A stretch of DNA of 64,000 nt from Apostichopus japonicus (Eukaryota; Echinodermata; Holothuroidea; Aspidochirotida; Stichopodidae): contig NC_092576.1 in the NCBI RefSeq assembly GCF_037975245.1, forward strand, positions 40,242,111-40,306,110, in the 5' to 3' direction. Below, in pieces: positions 10,947 through 26,279 of this stretch; the first letter of the stretch is position 1, and each line of letters starts with the position of its first letter. The notes beneath the pieces were generated by a model. That model worked only from the letters and a program-made list of their open reading frames with translations, was not told where the DNA came from and did not search any database. The position numbers and the translations under genes were made by a program.

Positions 10947-11712
10947 GTCCAAGGGCGAAGCCCGGCGGCGAATACATTTTTTTTCTCAAACTGAACTGAC
11001 ACTGGAATTATTTCCTCGATTCTGATTGGCTCTCAGCGAGCCAATAGGTTTCCGTACGTATAGGTTATAAGGCTACATACAACTAGTTAACAAGTCAAAG
11101 GACACAGACATATCGACAAATACCTTTTTTTTTGTACACTCACTGGCTGGCACACACTCGCTCGCCGTCTTCATGGCCACTGCATATTCGACTAGGCCTA
11201 TCATGATTCATTGACTGATTACATTTTGAGTTTATGATTATAAAACTAAAAGTATCGCAACTCCGAATGTACACAAACACCTAGTACATATGTACATCAG
11301 CTGCATGTATTCACTTAGAAATGCACTGTGTTTTATTGTGTTTAATACTATACACAATAAAATAGGCTACATTGATTTAAATGTGTTGTGTAGAGCGGAG
11401 TCAAGCGAGTAAACAAAGGATCGAGGACTGCCTATAATGGGCGCAGTAGTTGGGAATAGTTGCTTCATTTTGTTAAGAATACTATTTACTTTCGTTCATA
11501 TATACCTACCAAAAGTTTTGGAAAGTTGCTAATGTGAATATCTTGAATATGTTCGGGTTGATCATACTGAAATCGACAGAGTGTGGAGGGATCTATGTTG
11601 AATACTAAAGTATATCATGTGCTCGCTGAGAGCCAATCAGAATCGAGGTTATTATTTCAGTGTCAGTTCAGCTTGGGAAAAAAAAAATAGTCGCAGCCCG
11701 GGGTTCCAAGGA
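10947..11712. mobile_element. Inverted-repeat element with long (about 90 bp) terminal repeats
   Basis: 10983-11041 is matched in inverted orientation by 11625-11681 (shared CTCGCTGAGAGCCAATCAGA and CAGTGTCAGTTCAG). Similarity extends outwards through a T/A-rich run into a GC-rich AGCCCGG segment at both ends. The interior has no transposase frame. I could not fix exact ends or a target duplication, so the superfamily is open. Confidence 0.55.
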
Positions 11713-13324
11713 GCGTACTCCCATCTATAAATCTTCAAGTTTGCTTCTGCTTTGTCTCTGAATTGATATGTCGGTCATTAACATATTTTAAGACACATCT
11801 CTCAAATAATTATACTTAAATTAAGAAAGACTTATCTATTATAGATCCGGGAGTTAATAACGTTGAAACTTAGACCAAAAACGGAAATATTTTAATCTTT
11901 GCACACAAGAATAAAATCATATTGTTATACAGATTTCTACAACATGCACAGATATGGTATCATAAGTACATTTAAAAAGCACTTATCAGAAACATAATAG
12001 CAGTATAAAAGAAAAGTATTTCAGGGTAATAACCTGTGTAGATTCTCTAGAGGACATTTGAGGAACATCGAATACAGTATGTATCGTCCAAATGTTACAA
12101 TATGTTGATTTTGATGTGCGTATATAACAGGGCCTTACTTTGTTAAGTGAGTGGACCTTTTCCCATTATGAAAACATCATCGGTTGAAGAGTAGCGTACT
12201 CACAAAACGTTAACGTGGGACCCTTTTGAGACAATTGCTCGTTAATTGATCGTTAATTTGCACTGAATTTTCTTTCATTCTAGTTGGTGGTTTTAAAGTA
12301 TCCTACACAGTAAGCTGATTTCAAGAGATAAAACAGAAGTATTTATTTGTGTTTTGTGTGAATCGATGCATCACTTGAGTTATATCCATTTCGTGGGTTA
12401 TCCTGCAATAAACAGACGGTACATAGTTTATTAGCACCTAATTAATAGACGGATATTGAATAAATTAAAACAGTTATTGTTTGTCCCTATTTTGCATGAA
12501 AACAGTCTCATATGTCTGATGGTGCGTAATGGAGTTATGCACGAAAATAGAAATGACGTGTAGAAATATGTAAAAATACTACAAAATAAACTTGTTCAAA
12601 CGAAAACAAACATTACACGTGATACATGTAAATAACGATAGGTCTTTGTCTCCATGTCATTATCATTGTACGTGAACTTGAATAGTTTTGTGATATAAAG
12701 CAGAAACGTTTCCGTGATTTTAATTCTCTTGCGGTTAATCGATTTCCCCCCCCCCCCTCAGAAAAAGGAAAAAAAAAATCTGACATTTTTACCGATTTCC
12801 TCATGAAAAAAATAAAGGATCTGCTAAACCGTCTTCACCTACTGCATTGTATTACAAAGAAAATGCGTGTCAACACACGTAACATCATTTACATCGAGAT
12901 GCATATACAATAACATTGCCAGTATGAGAAGTATAATTTTAGTCGAACCTGTGTTTTTACTTTCAGTTTACCTCCTGAGGAAAATAGACACCATACTGAC
13001 TGAGGCTATATTCACACGCAAGACTTCACAAATTCACACACGATCTCAAGCACGTATTGTAAACGTTCACCTACAAAACACTACAACATGATAAATTTGA
13101 AGTTGACCTTTTGTTGTCAACATTCTGTCCACTTATTGCGCGAGTGAACCAATTATTTGCAAAATAATCAATCGGTGATATCTTTAACTTTAGGGCACGT
13201 TAGTTAGACAAATGTTGTCATACATGGTATATCCCCTTTCTGAGTCGCAGTATTTCCGATTTAAATGATACTTTATTGTTAGTTGGAGTAAAAACGTCAA
13301 GACAGGATTGTCATTGGTTTCAAG
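11713..13324. other. Intergenic, no gene seen
   Basis: No supported gene. It includes the second copy (about 12245-12335) of the small repeat also found near 8281. Short frames at 12613-13091 are unremarkable. Confidence 0.4.
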
Positions 13325-16400
<3,076 letters not shown>

Positions 16401-17570
16401 TTTAATGTTCAAATGTTTCAGAAAGACATGTCATCCTAACATATTCCTGCGATTAACTGTACAATATTACTGCTTAACCGTGGGATATACATATGTCTGC
16501 ATATTTTAGAATTACCCTTATTCTTGAAGCCCCTTTTAGCTGGTGGAAGTTTTAAATAGAACATTTTTACCGTTCTTCATTTGTCTAAGGTTGTAATATG
16601 TGATTCGTGTCAGTCGTGAGTTTACTGTAATCATCGACCTACCAATGAAATGAATAAAAATGGTAGGAGATATGCGTGTACAAGTGTAAAAGTTGTTTAA
16701 CATTAACTATGGTGAAGTAAAACTGCCACCATCCGTCGATGTTGTCTTCGCTGAACAAAGAAACTAACGTTTCAAACGGTAGATCATCGAAGCTAAATGT
16801 TGATTTTAGATGCAATTTTCTTACATTCTGCTAGTTTTGGCACCCTTACATGTTGCGTAATACCTTGAGTTAGACTACATTCTTATTTATACATGTTTAC
16901 CTAATAGTATTAATTTAAAGATTGTTTTGTGTCTGCTGTCTTGATTTTCTTCATATGTTCTCTAGTTCACACTGAAATTTAGTTTTAAATAATTTAAATG
17001 TAGTTCCTTCTCCGATAGGGTACAATTTTTGGCGTATCGTGCAATTGCTAGAACAATGGCTATCTATGTGGTCGCCGTATTTATACACTGTAGATAAAAC
17101 AATAAATGTGCACACTTGAATTTGTTTACATGATGTCTAGCGTCAAATGCGTGTGCTTGCAATGTCAAATTGCATATGTATTCAAATCTAACCCTGGTTT
17201 GATAAGATGTAAGTTTTCCAGCCTTTAAAATGTTGTCACCTCTCTTACCTGTGCGCTCTATTCCAAATTAACAGAAAACGATTGTTTTACATTGTAACTT
17301 TAAATATGTAGCAACTTTATGGTTTATAATTTAAAGTGACATTTGCAGGTGTGAGAGGAGCAGCGGTTGTAACGAAGTATATTATTCTTGCAAGGTTCAT
17401 GGTTTGCTGTATCAGCGCTTTATCTAATAGACAACGTGATGCACCAGTGTACTAGAACTTATCATATGTATGTATTGGTAAATGCCTGTGATATATGACA
17501 TGAAATACCTCGGATCTAAAGATGAGACACAATGGGCGTTTTATGGATATTCTCCAAAAAATTGTGTTAG
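16401..17570. other. Intergenic, no gene seen
   Basis: AT-rich DNA. At its left margin a 22-bp unit (ATGGACTAAAGGAGGAAGTT plus two bases) is repeated twice at about 16314-16360. No gene is supported. Confidence 0.4.
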
Positions 17571-17754
17571 TTTCTGTTTCGTTTCGTTTCGTTTATTCCA
17601 GTATAATGCGCATAAAATACAGTTCATAAATAGATAAATGGTGAGTTTAAGAAATAAAATAAATAAAATGTTATGTGCATTCATAAAATGTATAAAAGTT
17701 AGGAAACAGTAACCCAATAAGGGAATAAAAAATGTGGAAACTATGCAAATTACA

Positions 17755-18359
17755 TCAAATCAAGTCATTTAAAGTGTCATGTTGAATAAAAATAAATGCT
17801 CTGTATACACACGAGTTTCTGAAAACTTGCACTCTATATGTTGGTGTCAATGCACGATTCCTGAGATTATAGCTAGTGTGTCGACACAGTGATTTAAGTT
17901 CTGCATGAAGCGGATGATTGTCTTCTCTTTGAATATTTCTACTTAGTCTGATAAATTCACGCTTAGCTCCACCATTGACCTGATCAACCATACTCTCATA
18001 ATCCAACCTGAAAATCTTAGCACAATACTTCAAGAATGCTCTGATTCTTTGTTTATCACAGGCAAGTAGAAAATGATACCAAACAGGCACAGCATATATT
18101 ATATAAATGTTAATTTGTTATCTATACGCACACCAAGACGCATGGTATGAGACACACGTTCAACTTCAGAGTCCTCAATTACAAGTTTTTCGAATTTAGT
18201 TTGGATGAGACCTGCATGCTTGATGTTAATATTTTCAAACACCATTTCTTTGGATTTTGTCAGATTAAGGATAAGATTCTTATGTTGACATATATCAGTA
18301 ATGCCAGAAATGAATGACTTGTACAGACTATATCTCTTTCGTGTGAGAGATGTTAACAT
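17755..18359 (-). pseudogene. Non-LTR (LINE) retrotransposon reverse-transcriptase 3' relic
   Basis: Two minus-strand frames. The upstream one (18099-18359) carries LNLTKSKEMVF and LGVRIDNKLTF, typical of the palm-to-thumb end of non-LTR reverse transcriptases, where the element's 'LG...D..L.F' motif follows the 'K.K.M.F' segment. The downstream one (17755-18090) has VWYHFLL...CAKIFRLDY and ...SYNLRNR, the usual C-terminal end. The frames differ and the linker between them is lost, so it is dead. A (TTTCG)n run at 17576-17600 lies beyond its 3' end. Clade not assigned. Confidence 0.72.
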
Positions 18360-18544
18360 TCTCGCCGAATACTCCTAGCAACTATGATTACAGAACGGCT
18401 TCCAATGATTATATTTTAGTATCATGAAAAGCATCACGTGTGACCACCAACAGAAATGAGCACATTTCACAGACAGCACAGCAAAGATTAGAATTGATAG
18501 TTCGAGAAAATATTAAGATGGGATTATTATAGGTTTATAGGTTT

Positions 18545-19790
18545 TGAAGCGGAATATGTGTGTTAAATCTACACTATACAAACAAATATCTTCTAGAAGC
18601 GCACTAATGTTGTCAATACTATTGTTGCAACGCATTCCATGAACTAGGGAGTAGGATGCAATGTTGCCATATTTGAGTACATTCCCAGTCACATATTACT
18701 CATCTCGGGAATAAAACAAATGGTCAGAATGTATCTTAAATTTTTCATTTTCAATTATCTTCGGTAAATAAAATATTTGTAACTGCTTTGAACGTAACGT
18801 GAACCCTTAACTTTGCCTTTTTGTGTGATTTAGCTTTCAAAATGGTTTGATCTTCAGAGGAGTAGTAAAAAGAGAATGCGTGGGACAACGGTAGGTGTAA
18901 CCATATCCGTTAGACGTTTGAAAACAAGTAATCCAAGTAATACAGGAGCTTTAACCTCGATCGATCTCGCGATAGGTCCTGCGTTGGATAATACATTTGT
19001 TATTAAAGAAAAGACAAGTTTTTTTTAGTTTTTAGTTTACAGTAGACTGTACATATGTACGTGTGACAACGGTAAGCTATAACAATATCCGTTGAACGTT
19101 TGAAAACAGCAGAGTGTACATGTGTGTAACCAGTAACAAGAAAAGCGTAGTCATAACCGATAATGTTTTACTATAATTGGCTACTGAACCGTATCATGCT
19201 TAAACAATATTCTGAATAGATACACACTCGTAGTACTGAGCTAATGAAAGAAACCAAGACAATGGAGGATTCGCTAGAAATCGTTTTGCTTAAGAAAGTT
19301 TATTTACACGTAAATTGCGTTTTGTTTACACTGAACCGTTACTACGCGCCTAAGTACATAGATATCGTTATGATTGTACGAGATTCCAAAATATATATGG
19401 AAATGACAAACACACTATTATGTTTTCACTACTATATGTTGTGAAGCAGTTATTCACTTATTTTCACAACCCCCAGTGTTTCCACTCACTAGTGGAACAG
19501 TTGCTTCTGAGTAATCTCCTAAATGAATAATTTGGGCGTATAAAAACACCATGTGTAAACTTTAAATTGGTTAATACTTTGACTTTACCCTTTTCTTAAT
19601 GACCGACCCTTGTATCATCTCAAGAAGAAAATACAGACATGATAATAGGCTTATGGGAAATGTTGTCTGTCGCCTGACTTTATCACTTTTCTATAGACAG
19701 TTACTACTCTCTAAGTTTTGAGCTATATATTTACAGTATCCTGTAAAGTTATTACATCACCAATTTCTTTAAAAATGTTGCTAAAATTCT
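18545..19790. repeat. Segmental duplication, copy 2 left half
   Basis: Aligns with 13325-14580. Similarity stops near 19790, where a roughly 20-kb insertion begins, and resumes on the other side near 40240. Confidence 0.78.
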
Positions 19791-20012
19791 AATTTACTAT
19801 TTCTGAAAGACTTAGTGTGGTTATTATATCTAGATTTGACATCGCCCCCGGTAAGCCCGACATATGACCTGGTGGCGCCATCGTCACCGGAAGTAACTGT
19901 GGCCTTATATACCACGGCACTGACAAGGCACTCACCCTCTATCTCTGCAGTTGCAGGTTCTTATGGGGGTTCCCAGGTTGAATTTTTTTCATTACTTTAG
20001 CATTATGGGATT

Positions 20013-20281
20013 TTATGATAAAATACGAAAAGGAGTCTGAGTTATCTAAACACATATGGGGATTGAAGAGACAAAAGGTGGATTATTCGGTTAGATGGAA
20101 CATAATTAGGCAATCCGGCACTTATCAGCGGGAATCGGATAACTGCAACCTTTGTATAGAAGAAAAACTGGAAATCCTACGCACAAGAGGTGACACAATC
20201 AATAGGAGATCCGAGCTTATTTCTTCGTGTCGCCAAGGGAACCCCAAGCTATTGAACCGTAAACGGTTGAAAAAGAAGTAG
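20013..20281 (+). pseudogene. Penelope-like retroelement C-terminal fragment
   Basis: A frame from about 20013 encodes ELSKHIWGLKRQKVDYSVRW, then CNLCIEEKLEIL and NRRSELISSCR, ending TAG at 20279-20281. From memory this S-K-x-I-W-x-L-K ... C-x-L-C-x-x-E-K ... N-R-R-x-E-L-x-x-x-C-R arrangement is the C-terminal part of the GIY-YIG endonuclease region of Penelope-like elements. The reverse transcriptase and the GIY-YIG core are absent, so it is a 5'-truncated copy. The hammerhead-like motif just downstream fits this assignment. Confidence 0.6.
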
Positions 20282-20291
20282 TCTGTTTTTG

Positions 20292-20354
20292 GCCATCCAC
20301 TGGCCTGAAGATCGTCGCTTTATGCGTGCGTGAAACCCAGGGTAGCAATATGGT
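20292..20354 (+). ncRNA. Hammerhead ribozyme candidate in the Penelope-like 3' end
   Basis: Core boxes CTGAAGA (20305-20311) and GAAA (20332-20335) enclose a stem II (CGTCGC paired with GCGTGCG, one bulged U, loop TTTAT). GAAAC is followed by a minimal stem III and GTA (20342-20344), so cleavage would be after 20344. Stem I forms from GC/GC next to the core (20303-20304 with 20345-20346), an internal loop, and GCCAT/ATGGT (20292-20296 with 20350-20354). Penelope-like elements are known to carry hammerheads with very short stem III in their terminal repeats. Pairing was done by eye. Confidence 0.5.
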
Positions 20355-20441
20355 GTAAATTGTATATCTTGTCTATATGTGATATTATTGCTCTACTACG
20401 GTATTGAGCACTTTCTGCTACTACTGATTATACTTATACGT

Positions 20442-20444
<3 letters not shown>

Positions 20445-20523
<79 letters not shown>
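20445..20523. repeat. (TA)n microsatellite
   Basis: About 79 bp of pure AT dinucleotides, directly after the Penelope-like 3' region and at the left end of the large insertion. Confidence 0.97.
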
Positions 20524-20528
<5 letters not shown>

Positions 20529-20625
20529 TGGTATTTTGGTTTACTTCATAGCATGATAGCTGGGACTTAGGTTTACCTCGGGGATAGGTTTACCTGACAC
20601 CAGGTAAACCTAAGTCTAGGGTCTT
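20524..20625. repeat. Left inverted end of the 20-kb insertion, with a palindrome
   Basis: Next to the (TA)n tract lies ATTGGTATTTTGGTTTACTT and then ACTTAGGTTTACCT, matched in inverted orientation at about 40080-40141. Inside is a palindrome in which AGGTTTACCT and AGGTAAACCT face each other across six bases (about 20586-20615). Confidence 0.55.
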
Positions 20626-20899
20626 CTTGTTCAATCAATATCACTCCCTTTGAGGAATGATTACTTCGAGTTAAGAGAAAACCTCATAAACTTTTCAATT
20701 CCGAAGTTACAAAAAAAAAATCGTTCATTTAAAGGGTAAAATTTCCCTTCAAAAGTGGAGGTAATTCCGAAGGGTATATAACAGAATTACGAACATGGTA
20801 TATATGTTGATCCCAACTTTACACCTCGATTTTGACCAAATGCGGCTATATATAGTTCCGAAACTTAAAGGTTCCTCTAATTACACTGAAATCTTCGTA

Positions 20900-21200
20900 A
20901 TTGTACTTTTTCTTCCATTAATTTGGGATATTTAAGAAAATAAGAGTTTCTATTTTAACTGGCAAATTTACACGTAACGAAACAACGCCCCCATCTATAA
21001 GCAGTTCTTTCTGTGTTCGGTGGTAGGGCAGTCGATCGGATCGTATCGTTGCTATCCCAATAGCCTACATTCAACGTTACTTTATGTGGGCCTAGCCATG
21101 TAGTCTACAAAGGAAAGTGCCACAGGTTACCGTAAACGTTGCCCATTTGAAGTTGGCTTTTGGAACTTTGGTGGAGTATATGCATTGTAAGTAAATTCCT
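20900..21200 (+). other. Possible 5' non-coding exon, unproven
   Basis: A GC-richer stretch ends in a strong donor-like sequence (GCATT|GTAAGTA near 21186-21193). It could be the first exon of the small gene ending at 25945, but its ATGs meet stops quickly and nothing links it. Recorded only because the surrounding kilobase has no other explanation. Confidence 0.15.
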
Positions 21201-21483
21201 TAAAAGTGTTCCTGATATATTAATAACATTTAGAGTAAATACCTTCATGCTGAACACAAATAAAGTAAGACCATGGTTAGAGTTAGAGTAGACTAGCCTA
21301 GGCCTAACGTTAGCCCTAAATTGGACCTATCAGTATTACTGGCTATGGTAAATCACAGCTGCCTGCTACTGCCTTTGCTGATACTCGGAATATAAAATGT
21401 GATAAATAAATTAAAGTATATACTTGTAACAGACTGGTCAACCTACACATTTTGCAGCCTGGTGATCTTCCAGATCTTTAAAG

Positions 21484-22131
21484 TAAAGGCTTAATAATTG
21501 ACGCACCTCCAAATATTACTAGGCCTACTACTAGTAGCATGGTGGGCTCATAATTGACGCACTTAAGGATTGGATTGACGATGTCTGTCAACCTAAAATC
21601 CAAATCACTCAAGTGCATCCATTTTTCATATGTGTAGTTCCTCACAAATGTAATGATCTCAAAATATTTATTGTTCTGTGCCTAAGCAACGTACCATTGA
21701 GAAGAATTTGAACACAAAATGTCTGCTGTGTCAAGTTCTTTCATACCCCTAAATTGACACATTCGTCCATAAGCTAACTGTAGAGTAGGCCTAAGTATAC
21801 ATCCATTGACTTTGGATGCTGTTTGCTATGCTCTGAACCTCTTAGCTCAGACAGGTCAGGTCCCAGAGAGTAGTTGTATCATATTGAAGTAAGTTTGGTA
21901 ATTTTTTGGGAGTAAGATTTCCAAATGTCCAAAATATGTGTAAAACTTGGGGGAGGGTGGTAAAAGCTTAAAAAATACCACAATTTGGTCAGCAAATAGC
22001 TGAAATGGATTCAAAACTCATGAATATGTAATTATGCTTGACTGCAAAAAGTTTAGGTGGCGGGCTGTATCGTTGCTAGTTATAATTGAAGGTGCGTCAA
22101 TTACGGGGGTGCGTCAATTACGAAGCCTTTA
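21484..22131. mobile_element. Miniature element with GACGCAC terminal inverted repeats
   Basis: The ends are TAAAGGCTTAATAATTGACG (21484) and its near-inverse ending AAGCCTTTA at 22131, about 27 bp each. Both ends also carry a second copy of TAATTGACGCAC close by. The interior matches 38598-39190 in inverted orientation for about 600 bp. No protein-coding frame; non-autonomous. Superfamily unknown. Confidence 0.68.
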
Positions 22132-22194
22132 CTATACTACTATTACTATACTAGCCTACTACTACTGTAGCTAGTACTAGCAACTAAGTACTGT

Positions 22195-22500
22195 ATACAG
22201 CAGGCAACCATAACTTTTTGCAGCCAAGCAGAGTTAAATATTTCATGAGTTTGAATCCATTTCAGGTATATGCTGATCAAATTGTGTTTGTGCATGTTTT
22301 GGGCATTTGGAAATCTTACTCCCTACAAATAACCAAAATTACCTCAATATAATACCACTAATCTCTGGGACCTGACCTTTCTGAGGTTAGAGGCTCAGAG
22401 CATAGCAAACAGCATCCAAAGATAATGGATGTTTACTTAGGCCTTCACTACAGTAAGCTTATCGACAGATGTGTCAATTTAGGGGTATGAAAGAACTTGC
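22195..22500. repeat. Partial copy of the GACGCAC element, head-to-head with the first
   Basis: Has the internal part of the same element (CATGAGTTTGAATCCATTTC near 22244, AGAGCATAGCAAACAGCATC near 22397) in the orientation of the 38.6-kb copy and opposite to 21484-22131. Both terminal repeats are missing. The pair makes a large imperfect palindrome. Confidence 0.65.
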
Positions 22501-25037
22501 ATTCGTGCGATGCAATTTTGAACCATTTCACGAAATATAAATCTTTGGGTATGTCTCAATCTCTCTGCCATAAAATAAGGCAGTCAGAAAGTCACAACTC
22601 CACAAAAACAGATACTCAAGCAAACGGAACACTACAGTAAAAGAAAGGGCCAGATAGATTCCATAAACGAGTTACAAAAGTAAAAAATGTGAAAACGTTT
22701 GCCGTCTCGGTACAATATTCATCCCCACAATATTCTCTATATGTGTTAGTGTGCATCACTTAGCCCTGTGCGTACAGTAGTAGTGGTGTGTCATTGGTTC
22801 TGATTCAGAGAACTAAGTCACACAGGGCCTCAGTGTAGCAGTGTACAACAATTTTTTGTAACATGAGTTTTTTCCCCCTGCACCTATGGGATGAATCATG
22901 GCTGAAGGTAAACAATTGAGTATTCATTTTAGAATAACAACGCAATCATGGCTAAGTTATTTAGGCATTTTGATATTAACGTTATGATGTGGGTAGTGTT
23001 ACTAGTGCTGAAGTAATAGCTTGATCAAAAGTATTCCTCAAAGTCCCACAATGCCTTCACAGGGTGACCTACTGTACAGTCACTTGAGCACTTAGGAGTT
23101 TTTGCAAAAAGAGCAAATTCCTTGTCCAAAATTGCTAGGTTTGATCCAGTTTTACAGAGTCCCATAACAAAAAACACAGTCTGTGATATATCAATGGAAA
23201 AGTGTAAAGATTCAATGTAACATATTTGAAAGGATTAGAGTATGTTGAAAAACCACCAGCTATACATTTTAAGGAAGTAAACAGTACCTCATTGAACCTT
23301 GCATTGTGTTCACACTAATGAGTTATGAAATTGTTATCAGTGTCTTCATCATTAAAAGCTATTAATTAGGTTGATCAATGGTCTCACATATTAGTGCAAT
23401 CACAAAGGTTAAATTTCAATCAGGTTATAATGCCAAGGGAATCCAGACCTACTTCATAAAAAAAAAAAATCATGGCTCCTATAAAAATCATTCATGATAA
23501 AAACCAGCATACATACAGTATGTGGAACTAAAGTAGTTTCATATTGGGTATCATGTCCAAATAAAAGCTCTTGATTGTATTCAGTTTTCATACTTTTAAA
23601 AATGACCATCTGTGTGCAGTAATTTGGTGTTAGTAAGTAACATGAAAATGCACAAGACTAATGTTCAACAGGCACTAGATAGTTCTCATGTCCATACTGT
23701 AGCACAAACCAGGGAGTTGTTCCATTACAACTCCCTGCACGAACAGGCTATTATGATCAGAGTTGTTATGGAACAAATAAAACTCCCTTGTATGATGTTA
23801 GCACTGTACTGTGTGACAAAACACTTAAATGCATACATGTGGTAACATGTTGCTATGATCCGATACTAGCTGGTTGGGTGTATAAATAGATCACCATTAT
23901 GCAAACTGCACTGCACATGGTTTCCATTATGTAATAAGTTTCATTTTATGAATTTGTCAATCTGACATGTATGCTACTGTATATGTGTAGGCTGCATGTA
24001 CAACTTATTGTATCTTAATAATATACAGCAAAAAACTATTGAGAACTGTGATAAACAACATTTTCAAAGTGACAGTTGGGGATCTAAAAAGAACACTGAA
24101 AGCCTTCTGTAGCGATATAACATGATACTAAACATTATATATCTCTGCAAGCTAGTGTACCCTGCTTTGAGATGTATGGTTTAAATAAGGTTTTCACAAG
24201 TTTGTCCTGTTGACCCAACCACTGTCCTAGACATACCAATAAATAGATCTATCCATGCTTCAAATTGAGTTTTCACAATTTGACCATTTTTACCTAAATT
24301 TCCTTTGACCTTCCCCAAAAACAATAGGCTTCTTGTACTTGTGATGCATCTATACATACATACTGTACCAACTGTGAGATCTGTCCAATAAAGCTTACTG
24401 TCATGAGAAACTGTGTTTACAAGCTACAGTAGGATCACAAACACAGTACTCCTACCAATGCACACGCACACATATGCCATCGTGAGTGGAAAGTTTCAAC
24501 ATCATTGAAACCAAACATTAAAAATGAGCTCAGTCATAATGCCAAAGTCTGTGTACACAAGTAGTCCTGAGCTTAAACCCCAAATGATACGTTGAGGGAC
24601 TAAATGTACCGGTATACATAGTCTAGGGTGCATGCAATTTTTAAGTAAATGAACTGCATGCGGGATGAGGCATTGAACCATGCATGAATACTCAGTCAAT
24701 CTCTTGAAGTGATTGCATGCTAAATTCCTGGGTACAACTTACATACCAAATAATAGATCAATATTCAAACTTAGTTAGTGTGGCATTTTTCTCAATTGTT
24801 GCATATATGCGGTTTCCATGAAAAAAGTGATAGCTAAATTAACTAAACTGACATGAATATTGGACAACATGTACACTAAGTATTGACATCAAATAGGGAA
24901 CTGCACTGTCAAGACTTCCACCTGCAATTTATGAAACAATTATCTGGACTTATTTATGTTCATTCTCTTGTCAGAAAAGATTGCTTAAATTTGGCACAAT
25001 TTGAGGAATGCATGAATGCAGAATGAGAACACCACAG
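22501..25037. other. No supported gene; possible intron of the following gene
   Basis: Rich in words such as TACTGTA and ACAGTA, unlike the flanking DNA outside the insertion. Frames at 23612-23845 and 24502-24699 have no features of real exons. Confidence 0.35.
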
Positions 25038-25945
25038 CAGATATGCTCCACTTTATTGCAAGAAGTACAGGGCTGCAATTTCAAGGTCGACACAGGATAT
25101 CAAAATACTGTAACTTTGAGCTGCTGGTTCATGCTGACCATGGGATGCAGCGAGAAATGGCTTATATGGAAATAAGGAGCTCCCACAAGCATATATTGCA
25201 AACATCCCTAGTTGTCTTTGATATTCAGTAAGTATTGACTGTGAGATATATTTTAAATCCCTATGACCTGAAATTAGTTTTCTAAAGTCTTCCCTTTAAT
25301 ATCCTCTAAGTCTGATCAACACACACTATACATAATATAAATTTACTGTACTAAGTTTCAACAGGAAAAAAGATGATGAAAATTTGCTGTTTATTTTCAA
25401 AAAATGAAAACGATCTAAGGCAACGGCTAACAAAGTAATGTAAGAAAGACTTTCCACTTCCCACCAAGTCCACTGCCAAACCTTTTGTTTTACTTTGCTA
25501 CTTCCACCATCATAGAATGTTATCAGAATTGAAATGACTTAATGTGTAGTCTTTGAAAACCAAATGTACTGTAAATCTGCCATCTGGCAGGCTGGAATGA
25601 ATTGTAGGTAGGATTGTGAAGCAAAGACTTGAGGTGTTAACACACCATCACATTTTAACCTTGATTATGATGTGTTTATTTGTACCTTTTGCAACAATGT
25701 CAATATCAAAATGTGAGGCTTTAAAAAAATATTTACATGGAATGTACTTCAGTGAAACTTTGACATATGATTGAAATGTTGTTTTGGTTTGTTGTAGGTT
25801 AACAAGAGCTGGTGGAATTTCTCCACAAGAGAAGGAAGTACTGTCATCAATAAAATCTGCAGACAGAAGAATATTTTTACTGAAGATCAAAATTTTCAAT
25901 GAAAGGAAAGGCTTTCGATTAAAATTGGACAAACAACTTCTGTAG
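25038..25945 (+). CDS. Orphan gene, two 3' exons (function unknown)
   Basis: Exon 25038-25227 (left limit uncertain, open from 25016) ends at a strong donor (TTCA|GTAAGT). It joins in phase to 25798-25945 (acceptor TTTGTTGTAG|G), which ends in TAG. The junction codon is CAG. The joined protein contains FIARSTGLQFQGRHRISKYC, then a part with HADHGMQREMAYMEIRSSHK, then after the junction LTRAGGISPQEKEVLSSIKS and a basic end (ERKGFRLKLDKQLL). Composition and splice sites look like a real soluble, conserved domain. I do not recognise the family. No signal peptide or TM is seen. Upstream exons are not identified. It could be a host gene carried inside the insertion. Confidence 0.5.
25798..25945 (+). 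CDS. Last exon of the orphan gene
   Basis: 148 nt. Two bases from the previous exon plus the first G restore a Gln codon, and the frame then stays open for 48 codons to the stop at 25943-25945. A pyrimidine-rich tract precedes the acceptor. The long minus-strand frame over the same DNA (25648-26130) is treated as its shadow. Confidence 0.5.
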
Positions 25946-26279
25946 ATACAATGAGGACTAGATTTATATGTCATTGCTTGGAGCCAGGTACGGTGCATTC
26001 TATGAGTTTGAATTTTTCTTTTTAGTTTCTGGACAGGTATATGACATGCAGCATACAAATTAAAATTTGTTAATGAATTTTCTTCCTTCACAGCATCATA
26101 AAATTCATTATTAATAATCCATTTATACAAATTCTTATGTTGCTGTATTTGAGAATAATTTTCGTTAGTAAAACAAAGATTTTAATCATATTCATTGCAT
26201 TAACTATTATTCATGTACTCCCTTACTTCACTGTATCTGTTCCTCATCAAATAAAACATTGTTTCACCAATCCATTATT

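Noticed and set aside
19815-20000. 61-codon frame before the Penelope-like fragment
   Set aside because: GC-richer than its surroundings but with no recognisable motif. It might be element leader DNA, not enough to call.
25648-26130. 160-codon minus-strand frame
   Set aside because: It overlaps the better supported plus-strand last exon (25798-25945), has no domain, and shows no splice partner.
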